Positions 41,436 through 48,949 of a stretch of 64,000 nt of DNA are shown one piece after another. Position 1 is the stretch's first letter. Each line of letters starts with the position of its first letter. The DNA is taken from assembly GCF_023015615.1 (NCBI RefSeq), contig NZ_JALKAJ010000002.1, positions 186,001 to 250,000 on the forward strand. The letters run 5' to 3'. This stretch comes from Qipengyuania sp. S6317L1. GTDB taxonomy: Bacteria; Pseudomonadota; Alphaproteobacteria; Sphingomonadales; Sphingomonadaceae. The notes beneath the pieces are model-generated. The model searched no databases. It saw only the letters and a program-made list of their open reading frames with translations, and had not been told where the DNA came from. Position numbers and translations under genes: made by a program.

Positions 41436-43622
41436 CTATTTATAGGGCAAGCGGATCACGAAACGCGTGCCTTCGCCTTCGACGCTTTCAACCGTGATAG
41501 TTCCCTGGTGCATGTCGACCACCTGTTTGACGTAAGCCAGACCAAGCCCCGAGCTTGGTCCCTTGCTTGTGTCACGCGCACCGAAGCGGGCAAAAGGCGC
41601 CTCTTTGCGCTCTTGCGACAGGCCGGGTCCCGCATCGGCAACGGTGATTTCAAAAGCTTCCCCATCGCCTTCATCAAGGGTCATCAAAACCCGCGCGTTC
41701 TCCGGCGAAAACTTGACTGCGTTGCTAATCAGATTGTCAAGCATGCGAGCAAGGGCAAAGGCATCGACAGTTGCAAAGACAGGCTCGAACGGCGCGGCGA
41801 ACGCAACCTTCACTCCGCGCCTGTGCGCCAGTGGAAATGCGCGATCAGCGGCTTCCTGAAGGATCGAGCCAAGCTCTGCTTCCTCGCGCTCAACCCCTTC
41901 GTTGGAAATGCGCGCGATCTGGACAAAATCTTCTGTCAGCTTGAGCGTGCGGCGCGATTGATCGGCGATGCGCGAAAAGCGTTCGTCGGGCGAGAGCGTC
42001 TCGTCGGCCTGATGCGCTAGGCTGATGATCGCCACTTGCGGCGAGCGCATATCATGGCTCAAGAATTCCAGCGTTTCGCGCCTTTGGCGTTCGGCCTCTT
42101 TGTTTTCGGTGATCTCACGCAGGGAAAGGACCTCGCTGCCCACCTCTTCATCAAGTTGAGCCGAGGCGAGCCAGAAGCTACGGCCATCGACTAGATTCAA
42201 TTCATCGCGGCTCTCGTCCAATGTGCCGCCCACCAAATGAAACAGGTCGGTGAGCGTGGATTTTTGCGCTTTGGGCGCGGTGCCGAACAGGCTCTCGGCT
42301 GCTAAATTGCCCATCGTCACCCGGCCTTCGCCATCGGTAACCAGCATCACGTCTGGTGAGGCGTCGATGACGTCCTGAATGAGCTTGAGGTTGCCCGACA
42401 CGCCGGTAGTCAACCGCTTTAGCAGCGCCACTTGCTGCGCGACGACGTCGAACCCTTCGCTTGTCCTTCCTCGGCCTTTGGGAAGGCTCGCCACCTCGCG
42501 AAGCGAAGCCGCCTCGCTTTCCAGAAAACGGCTGACCGAGGCAAGCCGTCGCCAACCCCACAGCGGATACGCGATCACTATCGCAAGCAGAGCGCCGCTT
42601 ACCGGAAGCCATATATTGACGAGCATCAGCGACAGGATCGAAATCGCGAACAAGCCAGCGGTGAGCGTCAGGGCAACGATCAGAGCGCTGCGCGGGGAAA
42701 GGCGCCAGAAGCTGGCAAATAAAAGCATGATCACCGCGATCTGAAGCGCAAGAGCAATGCCGGGGTCGCCCTCCTCGATCAAATCGCCGTTCAACATCGC
42801 ATTGGCGAGATGCGCCTGCATCTCCACTCCGGTAAGGATACGGCCGGCATGAAACGGCACCGAATATCGGTCCCCGAGGCCCGGAGATGTGGCGCCGACA
42901 AAAACAATCGCGTCAGCAAAAAACTCAGGCGGAACGCTGCCGGAAAGGACGGCAGATGCAGGAACCGCGCTGACCGCCCCTCTTGCGCCATAGCGCACGA
43001 TCGCCTCGCTTGGGACAGGATCCGGACCGCTGAGCGCATAGTTCGTAGCCTCTCCCGCCACTTCCAGCGTCTTGACCGCAAAGTGGGGGAAGCTTCCTTC
43101 CGCCCCTCCTCTCACAAGCTCGAAGCGGCGCGCCACACCATCCACATCTGGTGTTAGAGCAACGTGTCCGACAGCGCTCGCCGCGTCTTGCAACATTGGC
43201 AGCGGATAAAGTGGCACTTCACCAAATCGCGCGTTGGGTTTGGGGGCAAAGCTGTGAGGCAGCACGACCTTGCCGCTCTGGGTCAGGCTTTGCGCCAATG
43301 CGGCATCGCTTTCGTCATCGGTGGCTTCGACAAACAGGACATCATAGGCGATTGCATCGGGGCCGAAGCCACCGATCCTTTCGATCAACTCCGCGTGGAT
43401 CGCCCTGTCCCAAGGCCAGGCGCCGATCTCCTCGAGAGAAGCATCGTCGATCTCTACAAGGATGATGCGAGGATCAATTTCCGGCGTGTTGAGTGAAGCC
43501 TCCAGGTCAAGCAGAAGCAGATCGAACCGCTGCGTCCACCCGCGCGTGTGCGCAGCCACCAACAGCGCCAGCATGGCTACAAAAAGGATCAGCCATTCGG
43601 CAAAGAGACGCGTCTTTAGCAA
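41436..43622 (-). CDS. CHASE2-domain sensor histidine kinase with PAS domain
   Basis: 728 residues. Same sensor plan as the cyclase and PP2C proteins at 1.7-7.5 kb: helix 7-26, periplasmic CHASE2 about 35-285 (IILVEIDDASLEEIGAWPWDR, AIAYDVLFVE, AIVFVGATSPGLGD), then three helices (about 295-375). A PAS domain (about 420-495, DVIDASPDVMLVTDGEGRV) leads to the kinase core, with H523 in LEFLSHDMRSP. The HATPase has N box DNLISNAVKF, G1 VADAGPGL and G2 SSGLGLAYVK. No receiver is fused. It follows the LysM-FecR gene by 13 bases on the same strand, forming a sensor pair. Confidence 0.93.
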   Translation of the reverse strand: MLKTRLFAEWLILFVAMLALLVAAHTRGWTQRFDLLLLDLEASLNTPEIDPRIILVEIDDASLEEIGAWPWDRAIHAELIERIGGFGPDAIAYDVLFVEATDDESDAALAQSLTQSGKVVLPHSFAPKPNARFGEVPLYPLPMLQDAASAVGHVALTPDVDGVARRFELVRGGAEGSFPHFAVKTLEVAGEATNYALSGPDPVPSEAIVRYGARGAVSAVPASAVLSGSVPPEFFADAIVFVGATSPGLGDRYSVPFHAGRILTGVEMQAHLANAMLNGDLIEEGDPGIALALQIAVIMLLFASFWRLSPRSALIVALTLTAGLFAISILSLMLVNIWLPVSGALLAIVIAYPLWGWRRLASVSRFLESEAASLREVASLPKGRGRTSEGFDVVAQQVALLKRLTTGVSGNLKLIQDVIDASPDVMLVTDGEGRVTMGNLAAESLFGTAPKAQKSTLTDLFHLVGGTLDESRDELNLVDGRSFWLASAQLDEEVGSEVLSLREITENKEAERQRRETLEFLSHDMRSPQVAIISLAHQADETLSPDERFSRIADQSRRTLKLTEDFVQIARISNEGVEREEAELGSILQEAADRAFPLAHRRGVKVAFAAPFEPVFATVDAFALARMLDNLISNAVKFSPENARVLMTLDEGDGEAFEITVADAGPGLSQERKEAPFARFGARDTSKGPSSGLGLAYVKQVVDMHQGTITVESVEGEGTRFVIRLPYK

Positions 43623-43635
43623 AGGTGTAATCAGC

Positions 43636-45003
43636 CTAGTCGGTAACTTTCAGATCGACCGGATCGCTCCATATCTTGATTACCTCGCTCTTGGCGCCCT
43701 CGCCTTCGCTTTCACCCTCAGGGGGAATGATAAGGAAGGTCGATACCTGCCATTGATAATCGCCCGGTGCCAGATTGCTGACATAAAATCCTTCGTTGGT
43801 TAGCCCGGCTTCATCAATCAAAAGCACATCAGGATTGCCCTTCTCCCACATGCGGAAACCGGCATAGCTTTGGCCCTCGCCTTCGGGTTGCCAGACAAAC
43901 TTGAATGCATCGGCAAAAGGCGATGGCGCAAGGCCGCCCGCCGCGCCCACCCGCTTGCGGCGGAACGCCTGTACGGGCGTCTCGAGCCCTTCCAGACCGC
44001 TCGCGGCGACCGCGCGCGAACGCACCGACAGGCGTGCATCCTCGATGCCCTCAAAAGTCACCACGGGCTGCGTCGTCACCTCTTCGGCGATCACGGCGAG
44101 AAAAGTCTGATCGCTTGCGATCTGCGTGCGATAGGCAACCGCACCCTCCACCGGTTCGATAGCGAAAGTGACCAGTTCGCCGGTCTGGGTTTCGTTCGGG
44201 TCAACCAGTTCAGGAGCCTCGAGCAGTTTCTCTGGATCGCCAAGCCCGCTTGCGTCACTCGCCACGCCGAGGCCTGCCGGAATATTGCTTGCGGCATCGC
44301 CTGCGGAAACCTCGACCAGCCCCTCGACGACTTCGGTGAGAGCCAGCGAGCCTTCTTCTTCATAGCCCACGCGAAATTCGGTGCCGCGCACTGCCGTCAC
44401 AGCCAGCGGCGTGCCGGTGTTGAAACGCTCACCCTCGCGAAGTTTGGGTGCAGTGATTTCGCCGCGCCCGCGAAGGACGCGCAAATCCACATCCAGCCGG
44501 TCTCCCAAACGATAGCGCAGCGCGCGCTTGATCTGAACGCGCGAATTCGAAGGCAGGGCAACGCGCGTTTGCCCGCCACCCCCGCTAAGTGAGATAAATG
44601 CACGTGCGCCGGTGGTTATAATTGCCCCGGGGCGAACCTGCATGCCCTGCTCTGCGTTGCGCACCGTGCCACCTTGCCGGATCGTCACATCTCCCCGGCT
44701 GAAGCGCACATTCAAAAGCACCGGGTCCGATTTCAGAAGCTTACGCGGAACCTTAAGCACCGAACCCACGGGAATGGCGCGTGCGTTTCTGATCCGGTTC
44801 AGTTTTTGAACCTGGGAAATGGCCGCATTCGAGGTGAAATACTTACCGGCCAGAGCATAGAGCGTATCGCCCGCCTCCATCGTGTAGGAGATCGTGTCCT
44901 GCGTGCCCGAATTTGCTTGAGCGCGTGCCTGTGCCGGTACCGACAGGCTTGCGCCAACAAGCGTCGCTGCGGCGATGAAATTAAACGAAGCTCTAAGCGC
45001 CAT
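43636..45003 (-). CDS. Exported LysM-FecR domain protein
   Basis: 455 residues. Signal peptide (about 1-30, ending QARAQA). A LysM module (about 37-87: YTMEAGDTLYALAGKYF, VQKLNRIRNARAIPVGSVLKVP) should bind peptidoglycan. A FecR domain (about 95-225) has VTIRQGGTVRNAEQGMQVRPGAIITTGARAF-type entry, RVALPSNSRVQI and the ending TPLAVTAVRGTEFRV. The C-terminal half holds two beta-sandwich-like repeats (about 260-345 and 365-450) in which FAIEPVEGAVAYRTQIASD and FKFVWQPEGEGQSYAGFRM are parallel motifs. With the CHASE2 kinase next door this is an envelope-state sensor candidate. The start is the ATG at 45003. Confidence 0.88.
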   Translation of the reverse strand: MALRASFNFIAAATLVGASLSVPAQARAQANSGTQDTISYTMEAGDTLYALAGKYFTSNAAISQVQKLNRIRNARAIPVGSVLKVPRKLLKSDPVLLNVRFSRGDVTIRQGGTVRNAEQGMQVRPGAIITTGARAFISLSGGGGQTRVALPSNSRVQIKRALRYRLGDRLDVDLRVLRGRGEITAPKLREGERFNTGTPLAVTAVRGTEFRVGYEEEGSLALTEVVEGLVEVSAGDAASNIPAGLGVASDASGLGDPEKLLEAPELVDPNETQTGELVTFAIEPVEGAVAYRTQIASDQTFLAVIAEEVTTQPVVTFEGIEDARLSVRSRAVAASGLEGLETPVQAFRRKRVGAAGGLAPSPFADAFKFVWQPEGEGQSYAGFRMWEKGNPDVLLIDEAGLTNEGFYVSNLAPGDYQWQVSTFLIIPPEGESEGEGAKSEVIKIWSDPVDLKVTD

Positions 45004-45086
45004 GCCCTTCGCAAACCTTTCTCAGATTTAGCCTTATGGGCAGCATACCCCAAAATGCCGGGCGTTGCCAAAGGATGCTGGGCAAA

Positions 45087-45106
45087 TTCATGTAAATTGA
45101 CATGAA
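45087..45106. promoter_or_regulatory. Inverted repeat TTCATG-N8-CATGAA upstream of the LysM-FecR/CHASE2 kinase operon
   Basis: Perfect 6-base arms with 8-base spacer, extendable to nine bases with one mismatch, 84 bases upstream of the LysM-FecR start within an AT-rich promoter-like segment. A dimeric regulator could bind here. The remaining 296-base divergent gap to the SnoaL-like gene (45004-45299) has no other clear element. Confidence 0.4.
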
Positions 45107-45299
45107 ATTGCAAGTGACAGTGCCGCAACCATTAAGCCTGTAGCGCAATTCGTACACCGCATTGCGCGCGCACGGCAGACATACGCATCTTGGCGACACC
45201 CCAAGCTCAATCCTGCAACGGACCAAGCTGCGGAGCGATTAAGGTTGCCAGATGCAACGGGCCCTTCCCAAATCAACTGAGGGATGTATCACCATCTGC

Positions 45300-45716
45300 A
45301 TGAACACACTTGCAGCACCGACAAACCCGAACCTTAAAGCCTGGCACGACTACATGCGCGAAGGCGGCGCGGAGGCGCTCAACGCGCAATTGGCCGATGA
45401 CGTCACCTTTTACTCCCCCGTGGTGCACACGCCTCAGCGCGGCCGCGAAATCACTGCGGCCTATCTTCTTGCCGCCGAACAAACCCTTGGGAGCGAGCAT
45501 TTCCGATACGTGCGCGAGATAGACGGCGGCGACACCGCCGTGCTTGAATTTGTAACGATGATTGATGGCATTGAGATCAACGGCATCGACATGATTACAT
45601 GGAACGAGGACGGCAAGATCACCGATTTCAAAGTTATGGTTCGCCCCTTGAAGGCGATACATGCCGTACACGAAGCGATGGGCAAAATGCTGATGGAAAT
45701 GAAGAAAACAGGCTAG
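45300..45716 (+). CDS. SnoaL/NTF2-like fold protein
   Basis: About 138 residues with the NTF2-like cone pattern: a first helix LKAWHDYMREGGAEALNAQL, a strand DDVTFYSPVVHTPQRGREIT, a helix YLLAAEQTLG, and antiparallel strands FRYVREIDGGDTAVLEFVTMIDG, EINGIDMITWNEDGKITDFKVMVRPL. The phrases and the C-terminal helix match nuclear-transport-factor-2 family proteins that act as ligand-binding or isomerase-like domains. The substrate is unknown. ATG 45300 is preferred; an in-frame ATG at 45252 would add a non-conserved leader. It precedes the acyl-CoA dehydrogenase by 41 bases, probably in one operon. Confidence 0.82.
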   Translation: MNTLAAPTNPNLKAWHDYMREGGAEALNAQLADDVTFYSPVVHTPQRGREITAAYLLAAEQTLGSEHFRYVREIDGGDTAVLEFVTMIDGIEINGIDMITWNEDGKITDFKVMVRPLKAIHAVHEAMGKMLMEMKKTG

Positions 45717-45757
45717 TCGCCCCGCAAGGTCAACTCGATAAAGGCGTTCAATACACG

Positions 45758-46975
45758 ATGTTTTCACCCCCCGAAGACCGCACCGCTCGCGAGGGCGTCC
45801 AAGGTTACATGACCGATGAGCGCCGGATGATGCAGCAAATGGCGCGCGAGTTTGCCCGCGATGAAGTGCTGCCGATCGCCAATAAGCTCGATCCTGTCCA
45901 AGGCGATATTCCGCAAGAGCTGATCGACAAGATGGGTGAGCTTGGCTTTTTCGGCATCATGATCCCCGAAGAACTCGGCGGGCTTGGCCTTGGCTGCTTT
46001 GAATACTGCCTCGCTGCGGAAGAACTGGCCGGCGCGTGGATGAGCGTCGCCTCCCTCCTTGCGCGCGCCAACACATTCTACAAATCTGTCCCTGGAGCGA
46101 CTGAAGAAGAGCGCCGCAAACGCATCACGCTTATGGCCAAGGGCCAATACATGGGGGCGGTTGCCCTGTCGGAACCGGGAGCCGGGTCCGATGCTGCCGC
46201 TGTTCAATTGAAAGCGGTGCGCGAGGGCGATGAATGGGTGCTCACCGGTTCCAAATATTGGTGCACCTTTGCTGACCGCGCGGATTTTATTCAGGTGGTT
46301 GCGCGCACAGGAGCCGAAGAAGGCGCGCCGCGCCATGCCGGCATGACCTTGATCCCTGTCGAAAAACCGCGCGGGGGATTTCTTGAAGGGCTTTCAGGCT
46401 CGCCTATTCCCAAGATCGGCTATTACGGCTGGAAAACCTATGAGCTTGCCTTCGATCACGTTCGCGTGCCGGTTTACGAGCGCGATCTGAAAAACGAGGG
46501 GCGCGGGTTCTACGGTGTCGTCTCTGGCCTCGAAATCGCCCGCGCGCACACCGCCGCACGCTCGATTGGTTTGGCTCAAATGGCGCTCGACACGGCCATT
46601 GCCTATGCCCGGGAGCGCGAGCAATTTGGTCAACCAATCAGCAACTTCCAGGCGATCCGCTTTAAGGTCGCGACGATGGCCACCGAAGTCGAAGCCGCTC
46701 GGCAATTAATGTATCATGTGTGCACCGAAATTGATTCCGGCAGGCGGTGCGACCAGGAAGCCTCGATGGTCAAATACTTCGCCGCTGAAATGGCAGAGCG
46801 CGTGACGAGCGAGGCGCTGCAAATTTTGGGCGGTGCGGGATACACCACCCACTACCCGGTCGAGCGATGCTGGCGCGATGCGCGGTTGACGAAAATCTTC
46901 GAGGGATCGTCCGAAATCCAGCAGCGGATCATCTCTGACAGTATTTTTGGAAAGCCGGTCGAACCCAAATTCTAA
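45758..46975 (+). CDS. Acyl-CoA dehydrogenase
   Basis: 405 residues. FAD enzyme of fatty-acyl or branched-acyl-CoA oxidation passing electrons to ETF. Motifs: FGIMIPEELGGLGLG, GAVALSEPGAGSDAAAV (FAD-binding loop), WVLTGSKYWCTFADRADF, IGLAQMALDTAIAYAREREQFGQPI, MYHVCTEI, EALQILGGAGYTTHYPVER-like segment and FEGSSEIQQ, where the first Glu is the catalytic base position. Chain-length specificity cannot be read directly. ATG 45758 lacks a strong ribosome site; ATG 45809, with AAGG five bases upstream, would remove 17 residues and is a serious alternative. Confidence 0.93.
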   Translation: MFSPPEDRTAREGVQGYMTDERRMMQQMAREFARDEVLPIANKLDPVQGDIPQELIDKMGELGFFGIMIPEELGGLGLGCFEYCLAAEELAGAWMSVASLLARANTFYKSVPGATEEERRKRITLMAKGQYMGAVALSEPGAGSDAAAVQLKAVREGDEWVLTGSKYWCTFADRADFIQVVARTGAEEGAPRHAGMTLIPVEKPRGGFLEGLSGSPIPKIGYYGWKTYELAFDHVRVPVYERDLKNEGRGFYGVVSGLEIARAHTAARSIGLAQMALDTAIAYAREREQFGQPISNFQAIRFKVATMATEVEAARQLMYHVCTEIDSGRRCDQEASMVKYFAAEMAERVTSEALQILGGAGYTTHYPVERCWRDARLTKIFEGSSEIQQRIISDSIFGKPVEPKF

Positions 46976-46991
46976 CCGCAGGAAAGCGCAT

Positions 46992-47801
46992 ATGAGCGAA
47001 CACGCAGGCAAGACGGTCTTTATCACCGGAGGTACCAGTGGCATCAACCTTGGTATCGCCAAAGGCTTTGCCAGCGAAGGGGCAAAGGTCGCTGTTATCG
47101 GGCGCGATCCGCAGCGCGCTGCAAACGCTGAGGCGGAAATCAAGGCAGTGTGCACCGGCGACGGCGATGCCATGGGCTTTTCGTGCGACGTACGCGAATA
47201 TGATGCGGTTGAGGCGGCGCTCAAGAAAGTGGCCGACGCCTATGGCTCCATCGACGTTCTGATAGCAGGCGCTGCTGGCAATTTCTATGCGCCGCTTCTT
47301 GGGATGAGCGCGAATGCCTTTCGCACAGTGGTCGATATTGACCTGTTCGGCACCTTCAACGCGTTTCGTGCAAGCTATCCCTATCTTACCAAGCCGGGCG
47401 CTTCGCTGATCGCTATTTCGGCAGGGCAAGCAGACCGTGCGAGCGCCATGCAAGCCCATGCTTGCGCAGCCAAAGCAGGCGTGAACCAGCTAACCAAGGT
47501 TTGCGCGGTCGAATGGGGACCTGCTGGCGTTCGCGCAAACATCATTTCGCCTGGCGGCATTGCCGACACTGTCGGCGTCAAGTTCCTGAGCAAGGATCCT
47601 GCCCGGTTTGAAGAAGCAATCCAGCGTATTCCGGGCAAGCGGCTCGGCACAGTGGATGAGATCGCAGACGCAGCGAAGTTCCTAAGCTCGGATGCCGCGC
47701 GCTACATCAATGGTCAGGTAATCTACGTCGATGGCGGGCTTTACGCAGGCGATGCGAGCGTCGACTGCCTCAACCCACCACCTCGCGAGAAAAAGGCATG
47801 A
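46992..47801 (+). CDS. 2,4-dienoyl-CoA reductase-type SDR lacking the catalytic Tyr
   Basis: 269 residues. Classical Rossmann SDR: TVFITGGTSGINLGIAKGF for NADPH, VIGRDPQ, CDVREYDAV, VLIAGAAGNFYAP. The usual YxxxK is replaced: the active-site region reads MQAHACAAKAGVNQL, where the Lys is present but the residue four before it is Ala. This is the pattern of peroxisomal-type 2,4-dienoyl-CoA reductases (DECR2), whose GSAKAAVDAM and AVEWGP segments align closely with AAKAGVNQL and AVEWGP here. A reducing step on unsaturated acyl-CoA therefore fits. AGGAAAG lies seven bases before the ATG. It follows the acyl-CoA dehydrogenase by 16 bases and overlaps the lactonase gene by ATGA. Confidence 0.8.
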   Translation: MSEHAGKTVFITGGTSGINLGIAKGFASEGAKVAVIGRDPQRAANAEAEIKAVCTGDGDAMGFSCDVREYDAVEAALKKVADAYGSIDVLIAGAAGNFYAPLLGMSANAFRTVVDIDLFGTFNAFRASYPYLTKPGASLIAISAGQADRASAMQAHACAAKAGVNQLTKVCAVEWGPAGVRANIISPGGIADTVGVKFLSKDPARFEEAIQRIPGKRLGTVDEIADAAKFLSSDAARYINGQVIYVDGGLYAGDASVDCLNPPPREKKA

Positions 47802-48904
47802 TCAAGCGCGTTTTATGGGGCGTTCTTGCGCTCATCATCATTGCTGGTGTCTGGGCCGGCTTTGAGGTGTACCGCGTCTCGGGCCTTGGGACGAAACTGG
47901 AAACGAAGCTCGCCGGCGAATGTGTGCGGGTGGATGTGGCTCCCGGTGCAGAAGACATCCAATACGATCCTGAAACTGGCCTTGCCTTCATCAGCGCCGA
48001 GAACCGGCGCGTGGTCGACCACAACAATCCGGCGCCGGGTATGGGAACGGCCGATGGGAACGGCATCTACATCGTTGATGTAAACGTGCCCTTGGACCAG
48101 ATTGGACAAGCCACCAGAGTTTCGCCCGAAGGATGGCGTGATTTTCGTCCCCACGGTCTTTACCTTTGGACTGGTGAAGATGAGGCAGGAACCGCGGCAA
48201 AGCGGCTGTTCGTGGTCAATCACAAGAGCATGGCGCGCGAGAACATCGAACAGAATGTCGAGATTTTCAACGTCGGCGAAGGCGGCATGCTGACCCATTT
48301 GGAAAGCATCTCATTTCCGGAGATGTTCTCACCCAATGACGTTGTCGCTGTCGGTCCACGGCAATTCTACGCCAGCAATGATATCGTCAACCAGGAAGGC
48401 ATTGCGCTTTATGCCGAAGCGCTTTTGTCGCTTCCGCTGTCTTCTGCGGTTTTTTTCGACGGTGAAAAAGGCCGTACGGTTGCAGAAGGGCTGGCGTTCG
48501 GGAACGGGATCAATGTCTCACCCGATGGCCAAACTGTTTATATCGCCGAATGGACCGATCACGAAGTGAGTTTCTACGACCGGCTTGAGGACAATTCGCT
48601 TAGCCACCGCGCGAGCTATTCGATGCCAGCAGGCGTCGACAATATCGACGTAGGCCCCGATGGGACTATCTGGTTTGGCGGACTAAGCCGCCTGTTCGAT
48701 TTTATCGAAAGCAGGGACAATCCGGCCAAGACGGTGGACTCGATCGGCGTGAAAGTTGACCCTCAAACCGGCGCATACGAGGTAGTGTTTCAAGCGTTCA
48801 AGGGCGAAATCAATTCAGCTAGCATTGCGGCAGTCGCAGGCGACAAGCTGCTGATCGGTTCGGTCAACGATCCGTTCGTTCTGGCCTGCCCCAAGCCCGA
48901 CTGA
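47798..48904 (+). CDS. Paraoxonase/SMP-30-like beta-propeller lactonase or arylesterase
   Basis: 368 residues. A single N-terminal hydrophobic helix (about 5-22) is either an uncleaved signal anchor or signal peptide. Propeller motifs match paraoxonases: PGAEDIQYD, DFRPHGLYLW (structural Ca-ligand region), FVVNHKS, SPNDVVAVGPRQFYASND (catalytic-Ca Asn/Asp), FGNGINVSPDGQTVYIAE, and AGVDNIDVGPDGTIWFGG. PONs hydrolyse lactones and aryl esters with calcium. In this operon with acyl-CoA dehydrogenase and dienoyl-CoA-reductase-like genes it may open a lactone before beta-oxidation, or quench N-acyl-homoserine lactones; both are guesses. Confidence 0.85.
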   Translation: MIKRVLWGVLALIIIAGVWAGFEVYRVSGLGTKLETKLAGECVRVDVAPGAEDIQYDPETGLAFISAENRRVVDHNNPAPGMGTADGNGIYIVDVNVPLDQIGQATRVSPEGWRDFRPHGLYLWTGEDEAGTAAKRLFVVNHKSMARENIEQNVEIFNVGEGGMLTHLESISFPEMFSPNDVVAVGPRQFYASNDIVNQEGIALYAEALLSLPLSSAVFFDGEKGRTVAEGLAFGNGINVSPDGQTVYIAEWTDHEVSFYDRLEDNSLSHRASYSMPAGVDNIDVGPDGTIWFGGLSRLFDFIESRDNPAKTVDSIGVKVDPQTGAYEVVFQAFKGEINSASIAAVAGDKLLIGSVNDPFVLACPKPD

Positions 48905-48949
48905 GCGAGGCGCACACAGGCCAGAGCGCGCGAAGTGTTTGACCAGCTG

